From the NCBI GenBank assembly GCA_028819495.1, contig JAPPLI010000142.1:1-41550 (forward strand): 41,550 bases of DNA, in the 5' to 3' direction. The stretch is from Gammaproteobacteria bacterium. Lineage in GTDB: Bacteria; Pseudomonadota; Gammaproteobacteria; Eutrophobiales; Eutrophobiaceae. The notes beneath the pieces are model-generated. The model searched no databases and had not been told where the DNA came from. It worked only from the letters and a program-made list of their open reading frames with translations. The position numbers were made by a program, and so were the translations under genes. Of this stretch, positions 34,566 through 41,550 are shown piece by piece; position 1 is the stretch's first letter, and the number at the start of each line of letters is the position of its first letter.

Positions 34566-35726
34566 TCATTGCGAAGCATAAACCAGCAACGGCCAGTTGT
34601 GGTAGAAATCGGCGATGGTATTCAGGTGCTCGCCGGACCGGGCGTCATAGACTTCCAGGTTCATTTCAATATTGGTAGTCACGATTTTCGGCGCATCGCC
34701 CATGGTAATGTCGAATGCGATGGCCGGCAGTGTGAGAGCTATGCGCTGCACCCGGGATTTAGTGGCGGTATCGAACACCCATATCTCCGATCCCGGGTAA
34801 TCATGGGAGCCTTCCTCACCGTCCGCGTGCATCATCACGTAGAACCGCCCGGTGCTGTCCGTCGCCGTCAGCCAAGCGCCGCCGGGACGCCAGTTCTGCA
34901 TCCTGTCTTCGTCGTTCAGCAGGCTCCATTTCTCTCCCAGGACGGCCGCGGCGCCGCTTAAGTCGATTTCCTGCACCGCGCCGCTGAAACTGGGAAAGTA
35001 ACCCGTGCCGCCGATGATCGCCGGCCTTTCGAACAGGGCGTCCTCGTCGACGTCGAAGAACGGCTCGATCTTGCCCTGCTCCGTGACCTGGCCGTCTTCA
35101 TCGAGCTGGAAGCTGACCATGGAGCCATTGCCGCACAGCGAACTGAACCCGCGCTCGCCGGTGGGGAAAATACCGGCGCAGGTCGGCAGCGGGACGCCGT
35201 TGACGACCTCGCGTTTTTCCAGGTCGACCACGGTGACGAAGGTGCCGGGCGTGAAGCTGTAAAACAGCAGGAACCTTTCATCGTCGATGAGCGAAATGAC
35301 ATACTTGCTGACCAGTATCTCCGCCCGTTTGAGCTTGGGGTCGTCGAGGATGATTTCATCGACGGGAAGCAGGGTGGCCCTGTCGTAAATGGTCAATACG
35401 TCCGTACGGTTGCCGCGGGTGCCGCGGTCATAATAATGCTCGAGCACATACATTTCCGGTTTCTTCAGCGCCTGGGTAAAGGCCGCAATGAACCCGCCAT
35501 TGAAACTTCCCTTGAAATAATCCTTGATGTCCCCGCCGTTGATATCCAGCACCATGAACCGGCCCACGGACATGTGGTCGAAAGCGATGTCGTGGACGAT
35601 GGCCCAGTCGTTCGGGTAGGGTACGGGGAGGGTTTCCACCTTGCCCGCTGCATCATTCGGCAAATCCGCCAGAGCGGTGTAAACAATTCCTGCAAACAGT
35701 ACTGATAGGATTGATAGTCTAAGCAT
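34566..35726 (-). CDS. aauB: TTQ-dependent amine dehydrogenase large subunit, 386 aa
   Basis: A seven-bladed beta-propeller that holds the small subunit in the periplasm. A signal peptide (residues 1 to about 20, YTALA-DL) is followed by the family's pattern: HDIAFDHMSVGRFMVLDING, RGTRGNRTDVLTIYDRATL, FTPGTFVTVVDLEKREVV, PTCAGIFPTGERGFSSLCGN and YVMMHADGEEGSHDYPGSEI. The length is normal. It is first in the operon, with a divergent toxin-antitoxin pair upstream. The maturation genes usually found between large and small subunits (mauE, mauD) and mauG are absent here. Confidence 0.93.
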   Translation of the reverse strand: MLRLSILSVLFAGIVYTALADLPNDAAGKVETLPVPYPNDWAIVHDIAFDHMSVGRFMVLDINGGDIKDYFKGSFNGGFIAAFTQALKKPEMYVLEHYYDRGTRGNRTDVLTIYDRATLLPVDEIILDDPKLKRAEILVSKYVISLIDDERFLLFYSFTPGTFVTVVDLEKREVVNGVPLPTCAGIFPTGERGFSSLCGNGSMVSFQLDEDGQVTEQGKIEPFFDVDEDALFERPAIIGGTGYFPSFSGAVQEIDLSGAAAVLGEKWSLLNDEDRMQNWRPGGAWLTATDSTGRFYVMMHADGEEGSHDYPGSEIWVFDTATKSRVQRIALTLPAIAFDITMGDAPKIVTTNIEMNLEVYDARSGEHLNTIADFYHNWPLLVYASQ

Positions 35727-35896
35727 AAGCGGCTCTCATCATGATTTTTGGGATTGCTAACAGATATTGTAACTCTCATAGAGGTACATGTCGTAATTTT
35801 TACACTAAGAGATTGACCAGACCACAAAAACATAAAATTGTTGCATATTAATCAAAATCGTCTAAAATTGAGTAAATACATCAAATATGGAAAGTT
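35727..35896. promoter_or_regulatory. AT-rich divergent promoter region
   Basis: This 170-base region lies between the amine dehydrogenase operon (minus) and the toxin-antitoxin pair (plus). It is much richer in A+T than either side and contains several TTG/TATAAT-like boxes, of which none is clear enough to assign. The antitoxin probably binds here. Confidence 0.35.
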
Positions 35897-36253
35897 ATGC
35901 TTACTGCAGAAACAACACAAGCTGACGCACGGGCTGTTCTCACCAAGGCTCTGCTGAATGCCGGCAAGAGTCTTGGTTTATCCCAGGCTGAATTAGGTCA
36001 GGTAATAGGAAAAGATCGCACATCAATCAGCCGTGGTATCAGTGAAACCAGCAAGGCGGGAGAACTGGCGCTGCTGTTTATCCGTTGTTACCGCAGCTTG
36101 TACGTGCTGGTCGGCGGAAATAGCGCTGACATGAAACACTGGATGCACACAAACAACCTGCATACCGGTGGCGTACCTGCCGAACAGGTAAAAACGGTAG
36201 CGGGATTAACGCGAGTTGTTGAATACCTGGATGCCCTGCGCGGCAAGATCTGA
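35897..36253 (+). CDS. Xre/MbcA/ParS-type antitoxin, 118 aa
   Basis: An N-terminal helix-turn-helix (ALLNAGKSLGLSQAELGQVI then GKDRTSISRGI) is followed by the C-terminal domain of the Xre-MbcA-ParS antitoxins (LALLFIRCYRSLYVLVGG, KHWMHTNNLHTGGVP, VVEYLDALRGKI), which covers the active site of a RES toxin. It overlaps the toxin start by one base (TGATG), so synthesis is coupled. It should also repress its own promoter. Confidence 0.9.
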   Translation: MLTAETTQADARAVLTKALLNAGKSLGLSQAELGQVIGKDRTSISRGISETSKAGELALLFIRCYRSLYVLVGGNSADMKHWMHTNNLHTGGVPAEQVKTVAGLTRVVEYLDALRGKI

Positions 36254-36999
36254 TGGATATCTGGACGGCCTGCAGGGAGGAGGTCACATTTCTCGCCATT
36301 GAAGGTGAGGCGTTACGCGTAGTTGAAAGCCAGGAACAGGTCGCGACCAACAATCTGGTTGACAGCCTTTCAGAGCAATCACTGCTTGAGGAGATGCTTG
36401 AACGCTCGAAACCGCCGCTTCCAGCCAGCACGGAAGGATTGCATTACCTGTTGGCTACCCCTTTTCGTTATCCGCCGCTCCCATGCGGTTCTCGGTTTGG
36501 CAGGCGATTTGAACCAGGTCTCTTTTACTCTTCGCAAAAACTGGCGACCGCGTTGTCAGAAGCCGCCTATTACCGTTTTGTATTCTGGTCAGGTATGGAA
36601 AGCCCGACGCCTTCTTCAAGGCTGATGACACAACACACGGTTTTTGCCACGAACTACAGAACTGTAGCCGGACTGCAATTACAACATCCGCCGTTTGCCG
36701 GTCACGAAAAACTCTTAACCGATGCCGGTGATTACGCCATAACTCAGCAACTTGGAAGCGCTATGCGCGCGGCAGGTGTGTCTGCGTTCGAATATACCTC
36801 AGCCCGTGACCCCGACAAAGGTGTTAATGTGGGTCTGTATACTCCCGAGGCGTTTACGAGTAAAGAACCGCTATATCAACAGTCTTGGCTCTGTGAGACA
36901 CGGGCTGATAGCATCGTTTTCGCTAAGTCAAATGACATATATCAATTCAGCCTGGATGCGTATTTGATTAATGGCCTGTTTCCCCAACCAGCGATATAG
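36253..36999 (+). CDS. RES-domain toxin, 248 aa
   Basis: RES toxins deplete NAD+ in the cell. The family's features are present: an Arg-containing start strand (FRYPPLPCGSRFGRRFEPGL), then LFYSSQKLATALSEAAYYRF with the conserved Glu, and FEYTSARDP with the essential Ser/Arg. The ending (WLCETRADSIVFA) is typical. It is slightly longer than MbcT, within the range for the family. With the overlapping antitoxin it makes a complete type II system. Confidence 0.9.
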   Translation: MDIWTACREEVTFLAIEGEALRVVESQEQVATNNLVDSLSEQSLLEEMLERSKPPLPASTEGLHYLLATPFRYPPLPCGSRFGRRFEPGLFYSSQKLATALSEAAYYRFVFWSGMESPTPSSRLMTQHTVFATNYRTVAGLQLQHPPFAGHEKLLTDAGDYAITQQLGSAMRAAGVSAFEYTSARDPDKGVNVGLYTPEAFTSKEPLYQQSWLCETRADSIVFAKSNDIYQFSLDAYLINGLFPQPAI

Positions 37000-37098
37000 A
37001 CAACGAGTCGTGAGCATCCCGGTACGATATGATTGATATGGACATCTGCTCGGGAACGATATTACTATTCTTAAATCCAGTCACGTGAGGAATCCGAT

Positions 37099-38196
37099 AT
37101 GGCGACAGGTCTTGTTTATCACGAACTTTATATGTGGCATGAGAACGGCAATTTCGCGGGTTTCATGCCTTACGGGAACCCGGTGCAGCCGTTTGTGCAT
37201 TCGGAACACCAGGAAACCAAGCGGCGCATACGCAACCTGCTGGACGTCAGCGGCATATTGAAGGACCTGGTTCATATCGAACCGCGGGAGGCTACGAGGG
37301 AAGAGATCTGCCGGTTTCATACCCCGGAGCATTACGAGAGGATCAAGGCGCAGAACGACCAGTATTTGTCCGAGACGGGATTCTTCACTGCAATGGGACG
37401 CGGCAGTTTCGACATCTGTTGCCTGGCCGCCGGCGGCGTGATCGAGGCGGTCGACGCGGTGCTGGACGGCAGGGTGGACAACGCCTACGCTCTGGTGCGG
37501 CCGCCGGGACACCACGCCCTGGCGGATATGGGCATGGGGTTCTGCGTATTCGGCAATGCGGCCATTGCCGGGATGCACCTGCTGGAAGCGCGCAAGCTGG
37601 ACCGCATCGCCCTGGTTGACTGGGACGTGCATCATGGCAACGGCACCCAGGCCGCGTTCTGGGATAATCCCGCTGCGCTGACAATATCAATACACCAGGA
37701 CAACTGTTTCCCCCCGGATTCCGGCCACATCACTGAAACAGGGGAGGGCGCCGGTGAAGGCTACAACATCAATGTCCCGTTACCGCCAGGTTCGGGAGTC
37801 GGCGCTTACGAAGCGGTTTACGACCGGATCGTCATCCCGGCGCTGCAAAAATACAAGCCGGACTTTATCATCATCCCGTCCGGGTTTGACGCCGGGGCGC
37901 ATGACCCTCTGGGCCGGCAGATGCTGACCAGTGAAGGGTTTCGCAGCCTGACGGCAAAGATGATGCAGGTCGCGGACGAGGTATGCGGCGGCCGCCTGGT
38001 GCTGTGCCATGAAGGCGGGTACAGCGGCTACACGGTGCCGTTCTTCGGGCTTGCCGTGCTGGAGCAGTTATCCGGCATCAGCAGCGGGGTGGAGGATCCG
38101 TTCGAACCCATACTGGCAGGGTTGGGAGGCCATCCCCTGCAGCCGCACCAGGATGCGCTGATCAGCGAGGTTGAGCCGCTGCTGAACAGGTTGTGA
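37099..38196 (+). CDS. Class II histone-deacetylase-like / acetylpolyamine amidohydrolase, 365 aa
   Basis: A zinc hydrolase of the deacetylase superfamily. The active-site set is complete: RPPGHHALADMGMGFCVF (His pair), DWDVHHGNGTQAAF (zinc Asp and His), PSGFDAGAHDPLG (zinc Asp) and CHEGGYSG (Gly-Gly-Tyr). Bacterial members act on acetylated polyamines or other small amides. GAGGA precedes the ATG. It faces the TRAP operon end to end and lies 2 kb from an amine dehydrogenase operon, so a part in amine or polyamine catabolism is conceivable. Confidence 0.9.
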   Translation: MATGLVYHELYMWHENGNFAGFMPYGNPVQPFVHSEHQETKRRIRNLLDVSGILKDLVHIEPREATREEICRFHTPEHYERIKAQNDQYLSETGFFTAMGRGSFDICCLAAGGVIEAVDAVLDGRVDNAYALVRPPGHHALADMGMGFCVFGNAAIAGMHLLEARKLDRIALVDWDVHHGNGTQAAFWDNPAALTISIHQDNCFPPDSGHITETGEGAGEGYNINVPLPPGSGVGAYEAVYDRIVIPALQKYKPDFIIIPSGFDAGAHDPLGRQMLTSEGFRSLTAKMMQVADEVCGGRLVLCHEGGYSGYTVPFFGLAVLEQLSGISSGVEDPFEPILAGLGGHPLQPHQDALISEVEPLLNRL

Positions 38197-38218
38197 ACCG
38201 CAGCCGGGGAAGCTCCGG

Positions 38219-38677
38219 TCAGGTTTCAGAAGTTCCCCGATTGCGCCGGCTTTCGATCAGGTGCCTGATACGATACATTTCCGTCTCATGTGACGCGCAG
38301 GTGAGGCACCAGCGTTCCTCGCTTACGGCCTCGCTGCGCCAGGCAATCAGGCTCACCAGGCAGGTGTCCGCGCCCCTGCCGAGGTGTTCCCCGGGGATGA
38401 CCTTGGAGATAATGCGCGGCGCCAGGTTTGCCGGGTCTTCGCCGACCTCGTAATCCACTTGCAACAGCTCGCGGCTGGCATTCAGGCGGCAATAGACCTC
38501 CATGTCCTCAAACATGCTGTTGCCGACAAACACGCCGTTTCCGGCGGGTTTCAGTCCCCAGGCGCCGAACGCCCATTGGCCCATCATTTCCGTATCCGTC
38601 AGGAATTCAAATGCCTCCAGCGCGGGGACGGGCATGGGAAGCGTTGCCGAATGGCAGAACGGGTCAGATAAATTCAT
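38219..38677 (-). CDS. SRPBCC-like small protein, 152 aa
   Basis: The pattern (LPMPVPALEAFEFLTDTEMM, GQWAFGAWGLKP, then strands MEVYCRLNASRELLQVDYEV) suggests a helix-grip START/SRPBCC fold for a hydrophobic ligand, with moderate confidence. A Cys-rich segment (RWCLTCASHE) follows near the end. It is the last gene of the TRAP operon, 25 bases after dctM, and may handle the transported compound. Confidence 0.6.
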   Translation of the reverse strand: MNLSDPFCHSATLPMPVPALEAFEFLTDTEMMGQWAFGAWGLKPAGNGVFVGNSMFEDMEVYCRLNASRELLQVDYEVGEDPANLAPRIISKVIPGEHLGRGADTCLVSLIAWRSEAVSEERWCLTCASHETEMYRIRHLIESRRNRGTSET

Positions 38678-38701
38678 GGTATTTCTCCTCTGATTTACGA
38701 A

Positions 38702-39994
38702 TCATTGAAAACCTAGATAACGGGGCAATAACAGGCTGATTTCCGGGATGTAAGTGATAATCAACAAGGCGATTATATTCACCAGCAGGAACGGCGCCAG
38801 CGCCTTGATCAATGCCGGCAGTTCGCAACCGGCAATGCTTTCGGCAGTCAGCAGGCAGATCCCCAGGGGCGGCGTGAGCAGGCCTATGTTGAGATTCAGT
38901 ATCATGATCACGGAAAAATGCAGGGGATGGATGCCCACATTGGTTGCCGCGGCCATCAGCAAGGGGGAAAACAGGATAATTGCCGCGGCGGTATCGATAA
39001 ACATGCCGGCGATCAATAAAAACACGTTCAGGAACACCAGGCTCGTGACTGCCGACATGTCCGTGGAAACCAGGAACGCGTTCAACAGCTCCGGCACGCG
39101 CTCCACGGCCAGGATCCAGGAAAGTATTGCGCCGCACCCGACCAGTATCATCAGTTGTGATGAAAATACCATTGCCCGCGAGAAGATCCCCGGCAGGTTA
39201 TTCAGCCTGAGTGTCCGGTACAGGAGCAGGGTGATGAGCAGGGTATAACCCGCCGCGATGGCGCCGGCTTCGGTAGGCGTGGCGATGCCGCTGATAATAG
39301 AGACGATGATGATAAGCGGTATCATGAGAGGAACGACGGCCGCGCGGCTCGCCTGCATGACAGCCGGAAAGGATCGATCAATGTCCCTGCGCCTGGAAGC
39401 CGCCTGCGGCAGCGCGGCAACCAGCAGCATCTGCATAACCCCGATCAGTATGCCGGGAATGACACAGGCGGCAAACATGGCGCCGATGGACATGCCGGTG
39501 GCCGCGCCGAAGACGATGATGACCAGGGAAGGCGGCACCATCGGGCCGACAATCGATGAAGCCGCGGTGACGGCGGCCGCATAGGCTGCCGGGAAACCCT
39601 GTCCGGTCATTGCCGGGATAAAGACCCTGCCCAGCGCCGCGACGTCCCCCACCGCCGTGCCGGTAATGCCGGAAAAGAGTATGGATGTGCCGATATTGAC
39701 CTGCGCCAGCCCGCCGCGCAGCCGCCCGAAACAGACGTCCGCCATATTGATCAATTTCTCGGTAACCTTGCCCGCGTTGATGATTTCACCTGTCAGCACG
39801 AACAGGGGGATGGCCAGCAGCACGAACACGTCGATACCCTCGAACAGGCGCTGGGGGATAACCTGCAGGAACTGGTAATTGCCGGTAAGGATAATCCAGG
39901 ACACCGACGCGGCAAGCATGGCCCAGGCAATGGGCATGCCCGCCAGGATAAGAACCAGGAAGACGGCAACCAGTGTTACCAGGGACGCGCTCAT
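38702..39994 (-). CDS. dctM: TRAP transporter large permease (DctM), 430 aa
   Basis: The 12-helix subunit drives sodium-coupled uptake of an organic acid. Features are GMPIAWAMLAASVSW, AIPLFVLTGEIINAGKVTEK, the conserved GGLAQVNIGTSILFSGITGT, IVGPMVPPSLVIIVFGAATG, and a C-terminal half with TPPLGICLLTAESIAG. The ATG at 39994 overlaps the dctQ stop by four bases (ATGA); the longer frame to 40006 starts inside dctQ without need. Confidence 0.95.
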   Translation of the reverse strand: MSASLVTLVAVFLVLILAGMPIAWAMLAASVSWIILTGNYQFLQVIPQRLFEGIDVFVLLAIPLFVLTGEIINAGKVTEKLINMADVCFGRLRGGLAQVNIGTSILFSGITGTAVGDVAALGRVFIPAMTGQGFPAAYAAAVTAASSIVGPMVPPSLVIIVFGAATGMSIGAMFAACVIPGILIGVMQMLLVAALPQAASRRRDIDRSFPAVMQASRAAVVPLMIPLIIIVSIISGIATPTEAGAIAAGYTLLITLLLYRTLRLNNLPGIFSRAMVFSSQLMILVGCGAILSWILAVERVPELLNAFLVSTDMSAVTSLVFLNVFLLIAGMFIDTAAAIILFSPLLMAAATNVGIHPLHFSVIMILNLNIGLLTPPLGICLLTAESIAGCELPALIKALAPFLLVNIIALLIITYIPEISLLLPRYLGFQ

Positions 39995-40476
39995 GACCTG
40001 GTCCAATTACGGATGCGGGCAATGGACAGGATGGCTGCGGCCGTAAAGAAAACAGGGATCGCCGCGACCGGAACAGACAGCGGGATGCCCATGGCGATAC
40101 TCTTCTCGGCGTGCAGGAACAGCGCCAGTTGGAAGCCGCTCACGGCTACCAGCGCGTACAGGCATAAACAGGTGAACTCGAGCAACAGTCCTATAGGCCT
40201 GCCCGCCTTGCGCAACCTGTCCTGCAGTACCGCGACCCGGATATGGGTGCCGTGAAAAATGGCGGATGCGATCCCGGCAAATATCCCCCAGGCACAGAGA
40301 TAGCGTGCGGCTTCCTCCATGAAGAACGGCACCGATTGCAACAGGTAACGCATGGCGACCTGCAGGATGATGACCAGGAAGACCAGCGCAAGGCTGGCGC
40401 CGGCGATAATCCGGAGCGCCTGGTCCAGCTTTTCGATCACCGTTTCCGCCCGCGGGCCGGGGTCAGCGCTGGACAT
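39991..40476 (-). CDS. dctQ: TRAP transporter small permease (DctQ), 161 aa
   Basis: The small four-helix subunit has the usual FMEEAARYLCAWGIFAG region after the second helix, then HGTHIRVAVLQDRL and two more helices. The length is normal. Its start overlaps the end of dctP by 14 bases, and its stop overlaps dctM, so the three are tightly coupled. Confidence 0.92.
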   Translation of the reverse strand: MSSADPGPRAETVIEKLDQALRIIAGASLALVFLVIILQVAMRYLLQSVPFFMEEAARYLCAWGIFAGIASAIFHGTHIRVAVLQDRLRKAGRPIGLLLEFTCLCLYALVAVSGFQLALFLHAEKSIAMGIPLSVPVAAIPVFFTAAAILSIARIRNWTRS

Positions 40477-41545
40477 GTCCGCTCGCGGCGATCACTTCAT
40501 CCATGAGCGCCGGGTCCAGCATCCTGCCGCGCAGGTAGTCCATGGACGCGGACAGCGCCGGCCCGGCAAGGATTTCCCGTTCCTCCGGAGGCGGCCTGGT
40601 AACGGTCACCCCGGCAGCTTGTATCTTTTCCGGCAGTACGGGCCCCAGTTCCTTCATCATCCCGCGGTTGTAAGCGATCCCTTTCTCTGCCGCGCGCAGT
40701 ATGATTTCCTGCAGGCGCAGCGGCAGGTTATCGAAGAATTCCGCGTTCATCACCATCACCGCCAGCGGCAACCGGTGTTTGTCGAGGAACAGGTATTTCT
40801 GGACCTCGTAGAACCCGAGCACGTCCATGACCCACAGGTTGAGGTCCGCGCCGTCCGCCACGCCTATCCTGAGCGCCGTGTACAGTTCATTGAACGGTAT
40901 CGGCAAAGGGGATCCCCCGTGCACACTGACCGCGATGGCATTGATGGGAGACAGGACCCGGATCTTTTTGCCGGCCAGGTCCGCCGCGTCCGTTATCGGC
41001 TGGTTTGAACTGTAGTGGGCGAAATCACCGGTGATGAACCAGCCCAGCGCGCGTATTCCCGTGGTCTGCCTCATTCCCTCGGCGATTTTCCTGCCGGTTG
41101 GCCCATCCAGGATTGCCCAGGCGTCATCAGCGTCCCGGAACAGGTAGGGCAGGCTCAATACCTGGATATCGGGGTACAGCGGCGCCAGGTTCCCGATGGC
41201 CGGATCACTCATGTGGATAACACCGGCCCGCACCTGGCGCAACCGCGAATCAGCATTCCCCAGCATCCCGCCGTAATAGATTTCCACCGAGATCTCGCCC
41301 TCCGCATTGTCATGCACCTCATCCCGGAAAATCTCATACATGCCGTTCACCAGCTTCATGGCCGGCACATGCTCCGGCATCGCCAGTCCGATGATAAGCT
41401 CCCTTTCCGCCTGGCAGATTTGCGGAACGGCCAGGAAAAACAGCAACAGCCATAGCCTGGGCAGTGATCCCGGGGTCAGAGTAAGAATTTCGTCAGAAAT
41501 TTTACTCTGACCCCATATATCAAGTATTTTCTCCCCGAATTTCAT
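40463..41545 (-). CDS. dctP: TRAP transporter substrate-binding protein (DctP family), 360 aa
   Basis: The periplasmic receptor of the TRAP system. Family motifs: AMPEHVPAMKLVNGMYEIFR, EIYYGGMLGNADSRLRQVRA, LSLPYLFRDADDAW, GKKIRVLSPINAIAV, PIPFNELYTALRIGVADGAD and the helix-rich C-terminus. The substrate is not known. The leader is strange: ATG 41545 gives MKFGEKILDIW, then 14 residues encoded by an R1 repeat (GQSKISDEILTLTP), then the hydrophobic stretch LPRLWLLLFFLAVPQICQA. The window ends five bases before this ATG, so the ribosome site and promoter cannot be seen. Confidence 0.9.
   Translation of the reverse strand: MKFGEKILDIWGQSKISDEILTLTPGSLPRLWLLLFFLAVPQICQAERELIIGLAMPEHVPAMKLVNGMYEIFRDEVHDNAEGEISVEIYYGGMLGNADSRLRQVRAGVIHMSDPAIGNLAPLYPDIQVLSLPYLFRDADDAWAILDGPTGRKIAEGMRQTTGIRALGWFITGDFAHYSSNQPITDAADLAGKKIRVLSPINAIAVSVHGGSPLPIPFNELYTALRIGVADGADLNLWVMDVLGFYEVQKYLFLDKHRLPLAVMVMNAEFFDNLPLRLQEIILRAAEKGIAYNRGMMKELGPVLPEKIQAAGVTVTRPPPEEREILAGPALSASMDYLRGRMLDPALMDEVIAASGHVQR
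41472..41514. repeat. R1 palindromic repeat h, inside the dctP leader
   Basis: A complete 43-base unit (GGGGTCAGAGTAAGAATTTC to TTTTACTCTGACCCC). Read on the minus strand in the dctP frame it is open and encodes a hydrophilic peptide between the start codon and the signal-peptide core. Confidence 0.85.
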
Positions 41546-41550
41546 GTCCC

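Overview
The window looks like the chromosome of a gammaproteobacterium. The evidence is hom-thrC-recJ-prfB-lysS in one order with a classic prfB +1 frameshift site, a single-lipoyl-domain aceEF pair, an HvfABC-type MNIO cassette, RES/Xre and DUF1902 genes, and a high G+C content in housekeeping genes with clearly AT-richer accessory islands. I see no rRNA or tRNA gene, no CRISPR array, no intact insertion sequence and no prophage.

Layout. (1) 224-8166 is an accessory block on the + strand. Five unrecognised exported or membrane proteins are followed by two paralogous lipoprotein-like proteins with a formylglycine-generating-enzyme/C-type-lectin fold (5292-6233 and 6357-7367), then an Avd-like four-helix-bundle protein (7492-7845) and a DUF1902 protein. 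The 3' ends of the two paralogues differ only at codon positions 1 and 2 of NNC/NNT/NCG codons. This is the footprint of adenine-specific mutagenesis by a diversity-generating retroelement (DGR), yet no reverse transcriptase or template repeat is present here. Decayed pieces of another target gene (688-894) and another avd (4123-4180) suggest the target/avd module has been copied and eroded several times. (2) 8259-17145 holds an NCS2 permease with a fused degenerate GHKL-like domain, then hom, thrC, recJ, prfB and lysS. (3) 17440-19764 is an HvfABC/bufferin-like RiPP cassette with an extraordinarily Met-rich precursor, an MNIO (DUF692) enzyme and a DUF2063 partner. (4) 19804-25737 on the - strand holds argG, a NUDIX hydrolase, aceF and aceE. 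(5) 25936-31584 holds a small exported protein, a TetR regulator, an exported peroxiredoxin and a partial phenylacetate pathway (paaI, paaZ, paaK). (6) 31621-33479 is an AT-rich island with three tiny genes and what looks like an integron-type gene cassette without an integrase. (7) 33512-35726 is a minimal tryptophan-tryptophylquinone amine dehydrogenase operon (large subunit, small subunit, cytochrome c). (8) 35897-36999 is a Xre/RES toxin-antitoxin pair. (9) 37099-41545 holds a class II deacetylase-like amidohydrolase convergent with a TRAP transporter operon (dctP-dctQ-dctM plus a small SRPBCC-like gene).

Three families of short palindromic repeats run through the window. R1 is a palindrome of about 43 bp with GGGGTCAGAGTAA ends. 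R2 is about 25 bp and begins GGGGACGGA. IR3 is an inverted-repeat element of 136-160 bp. Several copies have become functional parts of genes: they supply stop codons to recJ, the NUDIX gene, prfB and the MNIO gene, code for part of the AceF linker and the DctP leader, and may supply the -35 box of the peroxiredoxin gene.

The most notable system is the pair of hypervariable surface lipoproteins with their own Avd but no local reverse transcriptase, preceded by a run of envelope proteins. The second is the Met-rich EGKCG-repeat RiPP precursor. All functional statements are from reading the sequence; no database search was possible.
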